Notes: generated by a model not told the origin, from the letters alone. A stretch of 64,000 nt of DNA from Pampus argenteus (GCA_036937835.1 CM072881.1:5673501-5737500); one strand, 5' to 3'. Counted from the stretch's first letter, positions 49,559 through 61,457 are shown. Translations and numbers: made by a program.

Positions 49559-51258
49559 CTTTGTTGGGAAATACAGACACAGTGTGGTTCCTTGGTTGTG
49601 GGGCCGATGAGTAAGAACACCACAGCACAGCACTATGGGTATTACTGTGACCGTGTGGGTGAGCGCAGGTCGGGTTGCATTGGGTATGTAGAGTATGGGT
49701 CTGGAACACAGCGGACCTACAGGTGTCCAGAATGTGGTGATCATGTGAGGGTGTCTACGGTAGGTCGTGATGTGGAAAAGATGTTGTGCCGGCTACTCCG
49801 ATGAGAAGGTGGCCTGACCATGAAGCTCGAAACAACACACTGCTATGACTTTGATTCATTGGTGCAATGGCTGCTGCTTTCCTGGATCGCCTCTGAATGT
49901 GACTGAAGGCTTTATGGGTGTGGTAGTTGCATCAGGGATTCACAGATGGTGACGGTGAAAGTGGGGTAAAAAACGAGACGAGATGTAAGTGGGTGAATGA
50001 CTGAATGAGGCTTAAAGGTAGCATCCTAGATGATAAAATGAATGGCTGTGAAAAAAAAGAGCAGGGCACGGGCCATAAAAGCAGCTACAGTGCACTTTAA
50101 AGGGAAAAGATCTGGATGGAAATTTGTTAAATGTTGAGGAAACGTCTATATATTTTCACACATTTGGAGGTAATAGTTGAGGAGGGTGCGGCGGCTGCTT
50201 TTATGCCCCTGTCCTTCATGGTGAATGGCTCAGTAGTAAACCTTGAGACTCAGTGTCTGCCAGGAAATATGTGTCAGCCTTCAATGTCAAGGACTGGGTA
50301 TCCAATTTTGAAATCCAGCAAACACAGAGTCTAAAAAGAACGAAACAACACACCGTCAACACAAACAGTTACTGTGAAACAATTCAAAAAAATAAAAAAA
50401 AGACATTCAACTGGAATTCCCGAATGCTCTGCTGCCTTGCTTAAATATCAAAGAGAGAGTAAGAGACACAGATAGTGGGAGAAAAAAGGAGAAAAAAAAC
50501 TATAATAAAGAACAGAAATGAATCAAACTGGGGAGTAACAGAGAGGAGCAGCAGAGCAGAATAAGGAGTCCAGAAGAAAAGAGGCAAAGAAATAAGAAAA
50601 CATGACATCATTCAAAATGACAGGGCATGATAACACACACTCGCAGTCAAACTCACACTCGCACACAAACATTGTGCTGGTTCACATGGTAGACTGACAC
50701 GCCTCTTTCTGAGTCATACTTGAGCAGGATGGACCAATTGAAATGGGGGATTGAATGGTGAAGGCAAGCGATTGGACGGCGTGAGTGGAGGGCGGAGTAA
50801 CAGGGATAACAGTGATGACGAGGTACAGACCGATGGGAAGCTTTTCAACAGCATAATGACAGTTTTCTCCCTCTGCTGAATCCACAACATTTACTCTAAC
50901 ACAGTCCCTGTCGACTGCACACGAGAGAGACACAACATCACTGACAGAAAGTTGCTTTCACTGCTACTTTTACTACTTTACTGCTATACTTGCGTGCAAG
51001 GTCTGCTTTTTCAAAGAGTACAGAGTAAAGATTTCACATTGTACTCCACAATACTATCAGCCTCCCGATGGACGGATCGAAAAAAAAAAAAAGGATCAAA
51101 GCTGATAAAGTAGAACCAGAGAGTTTCTTCCTTGTCAAAACCGTCACAGTCACATTACCAACAATGCAACTCGACTCCGTTGTATAAATTAATGTATGTG
51201 CTATGGTTAATGTTTATAATGTGTAATGCATGCTGCTGTTAGCTTCAAACAAAGGTCG

Positions 51259-51294
51259 GGTAACCTCACTTCTTTCTAACAGCATCCTCTGGGG
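51259..51294 (+). repeat. dispersed repeat sharing a 22-base core with 8303-8324
   Basis: The first 22 bases occur again, inverted, at 8303-8324. CCTCTGG follows in both copies. Confidence 0.55.
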
Positions 51295-52705
51295 TCACAA
51301 GTGACAAATGCAGTCGTACTACGAAACACCTGCTAACATACTCTGATGTATAAAACTGGAGTAGTCTCAACTAACATTTGTGGATTTGAGTAAAAGAGCT
51401 CCACAACTATTCCTCCTCAGGATAAACTGCGATACCTTAGCCTCAGCATTAGTTGTAAGGTGAACATAAAAAAGCGTAATATCTAAACATCAGCTGGTAT
51501 TGTGAGCATGATGTTAGAACTGATCGCATAGTTGTAGATTCTCAGGTCATATTATATTATATCTCTTGCTTGACTTTGACTGTTGTGTTTTCAGTCATAA
51601 AAATCAAACAGATCGAATGAAATTAGAACAACACGCCAGATAAATTTCATGTGCTGATTCTCCGACAGCAAGTGGCCCACACTGGAACAGACCTGGTCCA
51701 ACTGCGTCTGATCATTCAACGCGGTGCTGGGCAGCACTACAGTCTGAGACTGCCACTGTGCTCTGTGCAGCTCTCTTCTTGACATTTCTCTAGATAAAAT
51801 ATTCATGGTGAAAGTTTCCAACATGAAACATTCATAGCGAGTATTGTTGGGACAGTTTTTCTTCCTCCCCCAAACTGCTTAAAGCTTTTCAGTCAAAATA
51901 AGTAATTACTGGATGTTCTTTTCCAGTAGTTAAAGCAGGTATTAATGTTAAAACAGCATTTTGTGTAAATAAACTAACTTTATTATTCATTATATTACCT
52001 TTTTGATTTTTCTTCTTGGGCATACCAACAATCCATCAGTCTCTGTACAGTCACCTATTCAGTTCATACCCCTCACCAGATTCATGAATGACCTACGTTT
52101 TAATGTTTCTCGGAGGCAAATGAGCGTCATCCGGTTATTTACTGGATGAAGCAACATTAATGTCATGACTCCTCATCACCTAAGGATACTGATGTCAGTG
52201 GGTTACACGAAGGGTATAGAACATCAGGAAACAGTTGACGAATGTGGCGTACCTCCAAGAGGTTGCAGTACCGTGGCTTCCAGTAGCTGCTAACCACCAT
52301 CCGTTATGAAAGATTCAACACATTTAACACTTCACTCAACACTGCTACTTACACCTTGTGGCATCAAAGCTTTACACACCCGAGCTGCACGTCTGAGGCT
52401 TCTTGCCGAGTTATGTCAGCGTGTCTCAGTCTTTTACCTTCTCCCTCTCTCATTCTCTCACCCTGAAGGACTGGTGTTATTATTAATTACATCTCTACAG
52501 CAGAGGAGTAGAAGAAAGAAAGAGGGGCAATGTGAAACTTCCGGTAGATTCATCTCTGTTAGCTCTGACCCAGATACAGCTTCGGATTGGCACCGGCTGA
52601 CTTGTGTGTGTCTCCTTCTATGTGTGTGTGCTAATAGATGAAGAACTGCTATTCACGGAATGTCATGCTGCTTTGCATATACCCACACGTATGTTTCTGG
52701 ATGCC

Positions 52706-52732
52706 TGTGTGTGTGTGTGTGTGTGTGTGTGA
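52706..52732. repeat. (TG)n microsatellite
   Basis: About thirteen TG units. Confidence 0.93.
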
Positions 52733-53771
52733 GGGGATGATCCTATTATCCTCCTCTTGTTGTTGACTGCTGGCCGTGTACTGACAACAAAGATTAACAC
52801 CACAACATAGGAAATGGCTTTGTTTACCCACCTCAAGGTGATGAGGATTTATGAATCTACATGGAGAACACAACAGTCACATTGTCCACATCAGCTGCTG
52901 ACGCCATTATCTGCACAGCTGTAAGCCCACTTTTTGCAAAAGAAAAAAAAATAAAAATAAAAAGCATTACATAAGAAACAGAAGTCATATTCTAGTTTTA
53001 CTTACTGACCTGAGATTTACATTGTGTGATAACTTAGCATATGATTTCCATACACTATATTTTGGTGATTCTACTCTGGGAAACTCAAATCTGACTTGCA
53101 TTTGGAGTTATTAAAGTTTCAAAAAGCTATTTTTTTGAAGTCTTCAAGAACTAAATGAAGGATTGAAGATTTCTAATTAGATGTAATATGAGCAGATGTT
53201 TCGATGCTGTGATTCAAATAGTCTGTAACTCAGTCAGTGAGAAAGAAAATGCAAAGTAGCAGCCAGTAGATGAGTATCATGCACAAAGATGAAAGTGTGA
53301 TTCCTTCCTGCATGCTTCTTCTACATGCATGGCATAATATGCTTGTTGGGGCTGAACTAACTAAGCTTATTTTATTAAAGGGCATTAAGGGAAAAGTATT
53401 TTATCTTTGCAGGAATAAACAATATCAAAAACATTTTCAGGTTGAAGGCCAATAATAGGCATTCATCAAATATTACAGAGCTGTGGTTTAATGGCAGCCA
53501 GTAAAATCTTGCAGCTGCTCTCTTAATAAATAGATTTTGATCCAGATGCTCTGCAGTTCCAGAAAGGTAACTAGATTTCATACTCATTATGTATAGCGTA
53601 TATGTATATGTATATATATATTTGCTGATGTGGGTAATGTGATATTCCATTGATCAACAGTTGGTAGCAGTAATGTGCCCGAAGAACTCTAAGACAACAT
53701 GGATGTAAACAATATAGGCTTCAAATTCTTCCAAAAATCAGCTCTGCAAGGGTTTTATGAAAAACAAAACA

Positions 53772-53883
53772 TTAAAGGTGTTTATTACGCGCCATGGACA
53801 CATATGGTGCATTTGGCGGAGAAATAGGGAATGCAAAATGTAACTTTGTTTGTTTAAAATAAAACTCCACGTGGTATCTTTAA
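53772..53883. mobile_element. short TTAA-flanked MITE-like repeat
   Basis: It begins TTAAAGGTG and ends AAAACTCCACGTGGTATCTT then TAA. The right end inverted, TTAAAGATACCACGTGGAGT, resembles the ends of the elements at 32563 and 35180. The left end match is short. Confidence 0.5.
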
Positions 53884-54928
53884 GGTTGTCGTGCTTCAGT
53901 TGTGGTCATTGGCTGTGTGCAGTTAGCTTGGTAATGTACAGAAGCCAGCGGGGAATAACTGCTGTTGGATGCTGAGTGGGAGGCTGTTGAACAGAAAGCT
54001 GCAGGAATCACTGCTGCTACAGTGTGTCTGATGCACAAAAAAAAGATTTAGTCTTACTATTAAATATAAAATACTAAATATGTGAGTTACCAAATGGGGA
54101 TAGGAAAATGATAATAATAAGGATCAGTTGTTGGAACTAAGAAACAATAGTGTGACAGAGGTATACAGTAGATATAAAGTTGACAAATTAAAGTCATTGA
54201 ATTTGTCATGAGTTGTCTATAGTTTGTCCACGCTCCCTGATAAGATGACTTTTTTTTGGGTGAGATGTGATGAGAGTGTTATGATAAAGTCAATTCATGT
54301 GGGGGCTGACCCAGCCAGAGCTGCTGGGGCTACAGTGTTGATCTGTTCAGCCTGTTTGGGAAGTCGAGGGCCATCTGTTAACATGGCAGAGACACAAATC
54401 TCTCAGACTGACTTACAGGAAGAATACTAGCATGGCAGCAGTATATATATGGTGTTACAGTCACTCACAAACACTTCAGTTTATTATATTTAGTTATCAT
54501 GTATAGTATGCCCCATGACTAATTCAGCAATGTAGTAAAAGTCGACCTAAACTACTTTTACCCACGGTTAAAGGCTGCCAACAACAGGGTTGCACTTCAT
54601 ACACGGTTCTTATAGTGTAAATAATACTTGTTTTCTGCAAAGAGTCATCCATATGTTGCAAACACAGGCTGTTTTTATATGGAGGCGTGACTGAGTAAAA
54701 CCCTTGTGACTAACTGCTCCTACACATACTGCCACTGCGCACAGAAGCCAACAGCCTATAGACTATAATGCAGGAGCGCTGAGAGCAGAGCATCATTACC
54801 CTGATACAAGCTGCTTCTACTGATGTGTCTGCCACAACCAGCTGACTCTGCCTGCAGAAAGCATGACTCAACACAACAAGTCAACTCAAACACAGAGATG
54901 CTTCACGCTGACCCTGAGGGGGACCGGG

Positions 54929-54950
54929 GTGTGTGTGTGTGTGTGTGTGG
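54929..54950. repeat. (TG)n microsatellite
   Basis: About ten TG units. Confidence 0.88.
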
Positions 54951-55110
54951 GAGTGTGAGAGAGATTTTTCTTTATGTGATTACCACCACTCCCTTCAACT
55001 CCTTACACATATTTCTCTCCAGTTCCAGTTTAGAAATATCTGTGTGTTCGTATGAGAGAGAGAAAGACATTCAGAGCTGTATTTCTTTTGTTGTATTTCA
55101 GGTGTCTCAA

Positions 55111-55490
55111 GGGTGCTCAACTTTGTACAAACGTTCATGGTCCCCAGAGGACTTTGGTGATCACCTGACTTCTCCTCTAGCGCCATCATGACGTTGTTTC
55201 TTACTGAAATGTCTCAACAACTATTTTACAGACTGTCATGAAATTTGGTAGAGACATTCATGTCTCCCTGAGGACGAAGTGAAATAACTTTGGTGATCTT
55301 TTCCCTCATCTATCAGTTCAAACCTTCAACTTATCAAAACTAATGAGATTCCCATCAGCCTCAGTTGTACCTTGAGCTCAGCTCTAATTAGCATTGCCTC
55401 TGTGACAATGCTGACATTGCTTGCTGTGAAGCTGTGTCTAAGTATAGTCTCATGGATAATGATAGCATTAGCATGGCGGTAGACTCTTAA
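55111..55490 (+). repeat. teleost dispersed repeat, copy 1 (with internal duplication)
   Basis: Contains blocks I recognise from an abundant fish repeat: TTTGGTGATCACCTGACTTC, CTAGCGCCATCATGA, GAAATGTCTCAACAACTATT, CATGAAATTTGGTAGAGACA, AATGAGATTCCCATCAGCCT. The segment from CATTCATG through TTTGGTGATC occurs twice in tandem form. Confidence 0.65.
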
Positions 55491-56449
55491 GGAAGCTGAG
55501 CTTTGGGATGGATTAGGGTGATGGTGGGGTCTATTCTGTGTTGTGAAACTATTCAGTTCTATCTCCTCATTTTTCTCGCCAGAAAGTTTAATCAAATATG
55601 TTAATCAAATAACTTCTGTAGTCAGCGTTTGTATTTCTGCCAGATGATGAGCAAAGCAGGACACTGGAAGTGTTGCTGATTGTTCAGCAGCTAAAAGTCT
55701 TTACAGCAATCTTCCCTTTGTTATCAGTGAGTGATTGAGTGTGTGTTCTGCACATTTTACAGCAGACTGTCTGCTTAATAAAACAGCCTGCCAAAGGGAC
55801 AGAGGGTAATCTGGGCCTTACAATGGATGGAAAGATGGATTTAGAGACATCTAAACAACATTTGGTGAATAAAATGTCACATATATGTTTAAAATAGAAT
55901 AGTACTTATAACATATTAATTATGTGTAAAAGGGGCCATAATACCAGATAGTTTTATGCATTGTAGATGCCTAATAATATTCAATTTGTGTGACCATGCT
56001 GTCCTTATTATATGTTACTGTTCCAAGACTTTAACAGGTTAAAACCTGTAGTTTAACTTAACTTTCTAAGTATTTAGGAAGTCTAGTTTCACATAAGTCA
56101 GTTCTCATTTTGGGGACTGACTCCAGTTCAAGTCTCAGGTCCACAGCTCTGACATAACATGTGTTTCTAATCAGTGCATGTCTATAGTTACAATTTGATC
56201 AAACGTTTTCATTAAAGTGTGTTTGGTTTGTGAAAGTCCACCGCTTCTCCCCTCTTCCTCCATGACTCTCTTCTCCTCTTCCCTCCTTCCTCTTAAGATC
56301 TTAATGCGCCTCCTCCATCATCTCCTCTCCTCTCTTTGTTCCTCTCTTCCTCCTGGCATCTACAAACAGCTGCTCCGGAGCAGTGCAAGCTAAAGATAAC
56401 AGTTCAAATGCTCTTGCACATATACACTGTGTGTGACAAGCATGCACGC

Positions 56450-56478
56450 CCACACACACACACACACACACACACACC
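56450..56478. repeat. (CA)n microsatellite
   Basis: About thirteen CA units. Confidence 0.9.
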
Positions 56479-57704
56479 CACACAAATATCTTATTCTCAT
56501 AATATCACCCCAACACAAATACACCAAAACACACTGTGTTGAAGCTATATTTTAGTGTGTGTTTTGTGTTTTTGGCAGCTCTGTAATTACCTTTGGGAGG
56601 AAAATATCAAAATACTGGAAGCACCCAGTGTCCTCAGGCGAAATGGCGCATAGGATCAAAGCAGGGGCGCGGGGTCCTGCTCTCCTCTCAGACTGAGTAG
56701 AGAGGGGATTTGGGGATGAGAGCTGCTCCTGCATATTTTTCAACCTGTTTTGCAACCATATGTTCCCTGACACACTCACATATACTCACGCACACACACA
56801 TGCACGCACGCACGCACAGGAATACCATCTAGCACGTTTATCTTCCAGGACTGTGTCCCTATAAAAACACTACACCTGATATGTGACATACTAAAATGCC
56901 AACATGCACAAACTTTCAGAACGCAGCTAGTTGCAACAGCACTGAAATTGACCTTTATACTATACTCAACATAAACAACTGCTGTTTACAACCTGCTGTG
57001 GTCTCACTTAATAACAACCTGTACTGCTCGAACCTTTGCACTCAGCGCTATGTAGAAAATCCGACATTAAAGTCCAGATAAATGTATCCATTTTGGCCAT
57101 CATGATTTAATAATGACATCCCTAAGATACAGCACATCGTTTTCCACCAGCTCGAAAAACTGGTTAGATTTTAACGGAGCATGTTGCTGTTTAATTTACT
57201 ATGACCACATTTATACATTTTGGGCAGAGGCTTCTAAGTCAAGCACAGACTAAATGTTGTTGGTTGAATTTCTGTGGTCCAGTGCCCTTTAATGGAGGCC
57301 AGTGAGAGCATTCTTTATTAGAGGATGTTAGCCACAGAGAAAATCTGTTCATCCAAGATGGCACCCCTTGTACAATGTGATCAAACTCTCTGTCCTCTCT
57401 GGCTCTGATCCACAGTGACAGCAATGAGCTGAAATTACAAGGGAATGAGAGAGAAACAGATCAAGTCAGTCAAATTTAAAGCATAGTTCATAGTTCTAGT
57501 CATCGGTTTTATTGGTAATGAACATTGTTTAAAACACAAGCAAAGAACGATGATCCGATGATCCAACAGGTTTTATACAAACCTCCAGGTTACCAAAGTT
57601 ATTTAGATAATTTGCCTTCCAAATTATGTGGTTTAGATAATCTGGTTTAACTGTTGCTTGTTTCCAGTCACACTAACAACAAAAAGTCAGTCCTGTTGGT
57701 CATT

Positions 57705-57890
57705 CAAATATTTACTATTGGATGAAATGCCATGAAACTTTGGTCCCCAGAAGACAAATCCTAATGACTCTCGTTGCCATGACATCCATGTTCCCCTCAG
57801 GATGAACTCTAATAATTTTAGTGGTCACTTAACTTCTTGCACCATCATCAGTTCAAAATGTTAAATGCTAACATGCGTTAGCACACGTTT
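57705..57890 (+). repeat. teleost dispersed repeat, copy 2
   Basis: Shares ATTGGATGAAATGCCATGAA, CATCCATGTTCCCCTCAGGA, CACCATCATCAGTTCAAAAT and a GTTAGCA-type tail with the same repeat family as 55111-55490, in the same orientation. Confidence 0.65.
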
Positions 57891-59930
57891 CCCTGTCCTA
57901 CCACATCTCTGTCTCAGTTTCCCTGCCAACCAGACCAGAGTGTTTTGTGGTGGTGGTGCAGCGGTGCAGTGCTGTGGAACGTGGATGAAACGCGGACGGT
58001 GTGGGAGAGCTGTGAAGGACAAAGCCACGACAGAGAAAAACAGGTAACAGCATGTCCAGCGGACTGAGGGCTGATGGGAGAGAGGCAGGGGGGCGGGGAC
58101 GCGGGATGGGGCCCTACCTCCCGTGATCATTGAACTTAGAACGCTAGCCACCATGGTGTGTGGTCGTGGTCGGTGGCGGTGGCGGTGGGGAGTTTTAAGG
58201 GACACACAGAACATGCTGGAAACTCTGTACCTTTCAATGTGCCTTCAGAAAGGGCCCAACTCACCCCCGGAACCAATAAATCTAGAGGAATGAGACTGTG
58301 TTAGTCAGGCAGAAGCAGGAGAAAGTAAGGAAGAAAGGATGGATGAGAGTCAGATTCAGAAGAGAGTCAAAGAGAGAGAAAGAGGGAAAGAGGGATGGAG
58401 TAAGGCCAGAAGGAAGCGATGAAAGATTAAGCTGGTTTATGTTCCTACGTTTTGTCTTTCCAGTGATTCTGAGTCCAGTTCTTTGGATAAACATCATTTG
58501 TTTTATACGGATCAGAAAGTTGTCGATTTTCAAGTTCTCAAACCAGAGCAGACATGTGCAACCGTCTCACAAACTGTATTCCACGGAGTGACACCAATAA
58601 GCTCTCTCTGCCTTTAAGCAACCTTTGCTACTCATTCAACATCGACCCATTTTTCACCCTCAACAGCTCGGTAGTGTGTGAACAGTTTCCTGGGCAAAAA
58701 AAACATCAAGCCAGGAAAAAAGGAGACATCATTTCGACGAAAAAATTAGAAGAAGCAAAAACAGGAAAACTAACTTAAATATGAAAGGTGTGTGTCCTTC
58801 AAAAAAGTATCTTGTGATATTAAGTGTAGATATGTTGGACTGAGAGTGTGCAAGGGTCTGGGCGAGTTTCTCAAATATTCAGATACTCTTGATCTGTATT
58901 TCTCAAGAGTTGGACAGAAAGACATCAGATAAAATTGTCATATAGAAGGAAATCAAAAGGATTTTTTTTTCTCGGTTTTAAGAAACCAGTGGTGTCCACT
59001 GCTCCTCGAAGAACTGTAAAAAAACAAGTGCCTTTCATATAACTAAAACTACTGCAAGTAAAGGCACTAAAGCCTAATGCTAGCAGATGCTAGCTGTTTT
59101 TGGGAGTAGGAGGCAGTGGAAAGAATAAAAAAACAAAAACAAAAAAAAACAACCAAGCACTTTGTCACCAACTCCTATACAGCCGGAGGGGAGGGGGCCC
59201 AGCCAGGGAATGAGCTCCAACTCCTACAAATCTCACCCAAAGTGATCTCAGATCTCATCTAGGGGAGAACTCAGGGAAACTCTTCCTCCTTTTCTTCCAG
59301 ATTTGGGTCTATCCCTGCCCCTGCGGCTGTACTAAACCACATGCAGAAGAGGGGAAGGGAGGGGGGTCGTCTAGTTTTCGATCAGGGCGGTTAAATAATC
59401 AACAACTCCCCCTCCCTCTAGCTCTGTATACCCACCACCATGCAAGCCCCATCTGTCAGCACTCACTGGGCATGCTCCAAACGGGGCCATCCCAAGCACG
59501 GCGTCTACGGTAGACCAGGCAAGGTAAGGGAGGAGGGAAAAGGGGGGATTGATAGGGTCTAACACCAGTGGTCAGCTGCCCTAGCTCTGCAAACAGACAG
59601 ATTATGAAAGCTTTACTTAACATCCAGCTTGATCAATTTGATGCTGGAGTTGAAGAAAAGCCTCCACAGTCTGTAGAAGAGTCTGCAGAGCCAGAGTAGG
59701 TGACCACCAGACTGCAACAAAATCTAGCCAGAAGGCGACGGGAAAGAGGATGGTCGAGGGGAAGAGAGGGTTCTACCGCAGAGTAGCAACTACTTTTATG
59801 ACTAGATCACTATTTGCGTTCTTCCGGATTCGGCCAAACCAAATCAAAAAGCAAAAAAAAGTAAAAAATAAAATAAAAGGCTCAGGCTCAAATCAAGCAG
59901 GACTCAGAAAGATGTGGAAAGACTACCGAC

Positions 59931-59951
59931 CAGCCAGCTCCTTCTCCTTAC
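59931..59951 (-). CDS. cacna1g: alternative 21-base extension of exon 4 (seven-residue III-IV linker insert)
   Basis: Reading past the first donor gives SKEKELA and then a second GT (GTCGGT at 59930-59925). The extension is exactly 21 bases, keeps phase 1, and joins exon 5 as SKEKELA-E-AQSKPYY. From memory, mammalian CACNA1G has an optional SKEKQMA at this point produced the same way. The sequence is seen directly; its use as a splice form is inferred. The second donor is weak and would be followed within two codons by a stop if unspliced. Confidence 0.65.
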
Positions 59952-60144
59952 TCCGTCTCTTTTTCTCCATGCGTTTCAGTCTCTTCTCCTCCCTGCGCTT
60001 GGCCTCCTCGGCCTCCTGGTGGCGCCGGCACTTGTGGAAGTTCTCCACGACCACGCCCACGAACATGTTGAGCACGAAGAAAGCCACGATCAGCAGGAAA
60101 GAGATGAAGTAGAGCAGCATCCATGGGTTGTAGTTCATCACGGG
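59952..60144 (-). CDS. cacna1g: cacna1g in-window exon 4: IIIS6 and start of III-IV linker (short form)
   Basis: The exon starts [16 protein letters not shown] after TTTACAG, runs through S6 ([19 protein letters not shown]) and continues into a basic and acidic linker helix ending [15 protein letters not shown] plus one base (A). The donor GTAAGG lies at 59951-59946. Joined to exon 5 it reads KKRR-K-AQSKPYYS, the same junction as mammalian Cav3.1. A second donor 21 bases downstream gives a longer form (separate entry). Confidence 0.94.
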
Positions 60145-60241
60145 CTGTAAACAGGATACATACGAAGACATGTACCCTGGACATATTTAACATTTCTGTG
60201 CATGAATGTGTGTAAGTGTGTGTGTGAGAGTTTGTATTTAC
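60145..60241 (-). other. cacna1g: cacna1g short intron (between exons 3 and 4)
   Basis: A 97-base intron, near the lower size limit for vertebrates, with consensus ends. Confidence 0.85.
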
Positions 60242-60331
60242 CTGTTGGTCAACTCCTACAGCGTCTAGTCCGTCATACATAATGTCCACCCAGCCGTCTT
60301 TTGATGCCAGAACAAACAGAGACATCAAGGC
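60242..60331 (-). CDS. cacna1g: cacna1g in-window exon 3: domain III pore loop and selectivity aspartate
   Basis: A 30-codon phase-0 exon. It reads [19 protein letters not shown] and ends DAVGVDQQ before GTAAATAC. The aspartate in ASKDGW is the domain III filter residue; high-voltage-activated channels have glutamate here. This residue is the clearest single sign that the gene is a Cav3 channel. Confidence 0.95.
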
Positions 60332-60461
60332 CTGAGAAGAGAGAGAAGGAAGACGGGGTGAAACATAAATACACACACCGAAAATCACACTCACAAAGCT
60401 TCAATAAAACATTTATTTATGTATCCATTGATCTGAAAGATTGGCATTTCTGAGGTCTTAC

Positions 60462-60587
60462 CTGTCCCAGGTTGTCGAAGTTATACTTGTGTCTGACCCA
60501 TTTGTAGTTGGCCTGCAAACAGTCTGACTTGTTGGTGATGTTCTTGACATCCTCTCCTTGACAAACGAAGAACTTCCCCTTGAAGAG
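60462..60587 (-). CDS. cacna1g: cacna1g in-window exon 2: domain III S5-pore extracellular loop
   Basis: A 42-codon phase-0 exon between CTCCTCAG and GTAAGACC. It starts LFKGKFFVCQGED, continues with two overlapping glycosylation sequons (NITNKS), and ends KYNFDNLGQ. The two cysteines are those conserved in the III turret loop of T-type channels, probably forming a disulphide. This part faces outside the cell and leads into the pore loop encoded by the next exon 130 bases downstream. Confidence 0.95.
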
Positions 60588-61330
60588 CTGAGGAGACAAA
60601 ATACAGATGCCCGTATTTTACACTGAACCTCAACAGACGACCGGTTCTTGGAATGATTGAATGTTTTCCTTCATGCCTGCATACATTTGTAATAACTTAC
60701 TGCAGAACACGTCATCATCAATCCTAATAAACCTTCCATAGGAACAGTAATCTAGCATACTAGTATTAGAAATACAATTATGCTGTTAATAACATGTTCA
60801 CATTTTATGTCTTCTTTGTTTTTCCCCAGACTGTGTTATATAGCTCCAGTAGAAGGCTGGTAGCGCATGCAGGGGGATTCACTTTTACTGGAAGTATAAC
60901 CTTGGAATTAAACTTAAATTAGCTAAGTGACTCCTGAAGCCTCATATTATCTTGGCTGAACCTAAGAGTGTATTTTTTGAATGCACATGACATTGTCCCT
61001 TATCACCATAGATTGTAAAAATATATATATATTTCAAAGACATGTAATGAGTATTGCAACCAGATGAGCAAACATAAGTGTCTCGGCCAATGAATTACAA
61101 TGTGGAGAGTGCATGGAAAAGCTATTGTTCTGTGAGATGTATGTACTACCAAGAAATGAGAGGAGAACGTGAAGAATTGTGTGTGTATTTGTCACATTTC
61201 AGACTGCAGCTTGCTAGATGGAGGATAATGTTTCCGTGTCAGGGCCATCTGTGACCTTACTTCCTCTTTCTTTTCTCGTTATTTCTGTCTGTATCATTCC
61301 ACGCAGGTATTTCCTTGTTCCTGCTCTCAC
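60588..61330 (-). other. cacna1g: cacna1g intron (between exons 1 and 2)
   Basis: A 743-base intron with no recognisable feature. Confidence 0.8.
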
Positions 61331-61457
61331 CTGCACTCCCAGGATGCCAAAGATAATGAAGAAGGCGCAGCAGATGACCACGATGTTGCCGATGGGCTTC
61401 AGTGAGGACATGAGGGTTTCCACCACCAGCTTCAGCCCCGGGGCTCTGCTGATGACA
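61331..61457 (-). CDS. cacna1g: cacna1g in-window exon 1: domain III S4-S5 linker and S5
   Basis: The exon opens in phase 2 after TTCCAG; its first T completes an arginine codon if the upstream exon ends in CG, as expected for the family. It encodes VISRAPGLKLVVETL (S4-S5 linker) followed by the hydrophobic S5 helix containing ICCAFFIIFGILGVQ. It ends at CAG before GTGAGAGC. The sequence is nearly invariant among T-type channels. No domain III S4 exon (arginine-rich, of the RTLRPLR type) is visible between here and base 64000, so the next upstream exon is outside the window. Confidence 0.93.

Larger units (their letters stand above)
46365..59930 (-). other. cacna1g: cacna1g large intron (between exons 4 and 5)
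   Basis: A 13.6-kb intron within the III-IV linker. It holds a candidate cassette exon at 49460-49558, dispersed repeats at 51259, 53772, 55111 and 57705, several microsatellites, and stretches without anything recognisable (46450-49440, 49560-51250, 51300-53770, 57890-59930). Open frames here, including a 92-codon plus-strand frame at 47375-47653, have no recognisable product. Confidence 0.8.
28938..61457 (-). other. cacna1g: cacna1g gene, 3' portion (16 coding exons, Cav3.1 T-type calcium channel alpha-1G)
   Basis: This is the pore-forming subunit of a low-voltage-activated calcium channel in the plasma membrane; the family drives pacemaking and burst firing in neurons and other excitable cells. 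Sixteen exons with GT/AG borders join in one frame from mid domain III to the TGA stop (1092 complete residues). The pore loops of domains III and IV both carry aspartate (ASKDGW, STGDNW), the DD half of the EEDD filter that marks T-type channels. Assignment to the 1G paralogue rests on C-terminal motifs I recall from mammalian Cav3.1: IPLAEM-ALSL, RTHSLPNDSYM, AQSGSV, SWLD-RRHS, KKK-SPP-I-DPP and CLRRRAPSS-SKD. cacna1h or cacna1i is less likely because these motifs, in this order, are those of 1G. The 5' half of the gene is outside the window. Confidence 0.93.

Noticed and set aside
49318..49804. Plus-strand frames opposite the candidate cassette exon
   Set aside because: No homology or splice logic on that strand; the only interesting structure there is on the minus strand.
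58060..58214. Minus-strand frame with GTGGCTAGCGTTCTAAG considered as the mammalian-type optional linker exon
   Set aside because: Only faint residue similarity, and no acceptor in the right phase.
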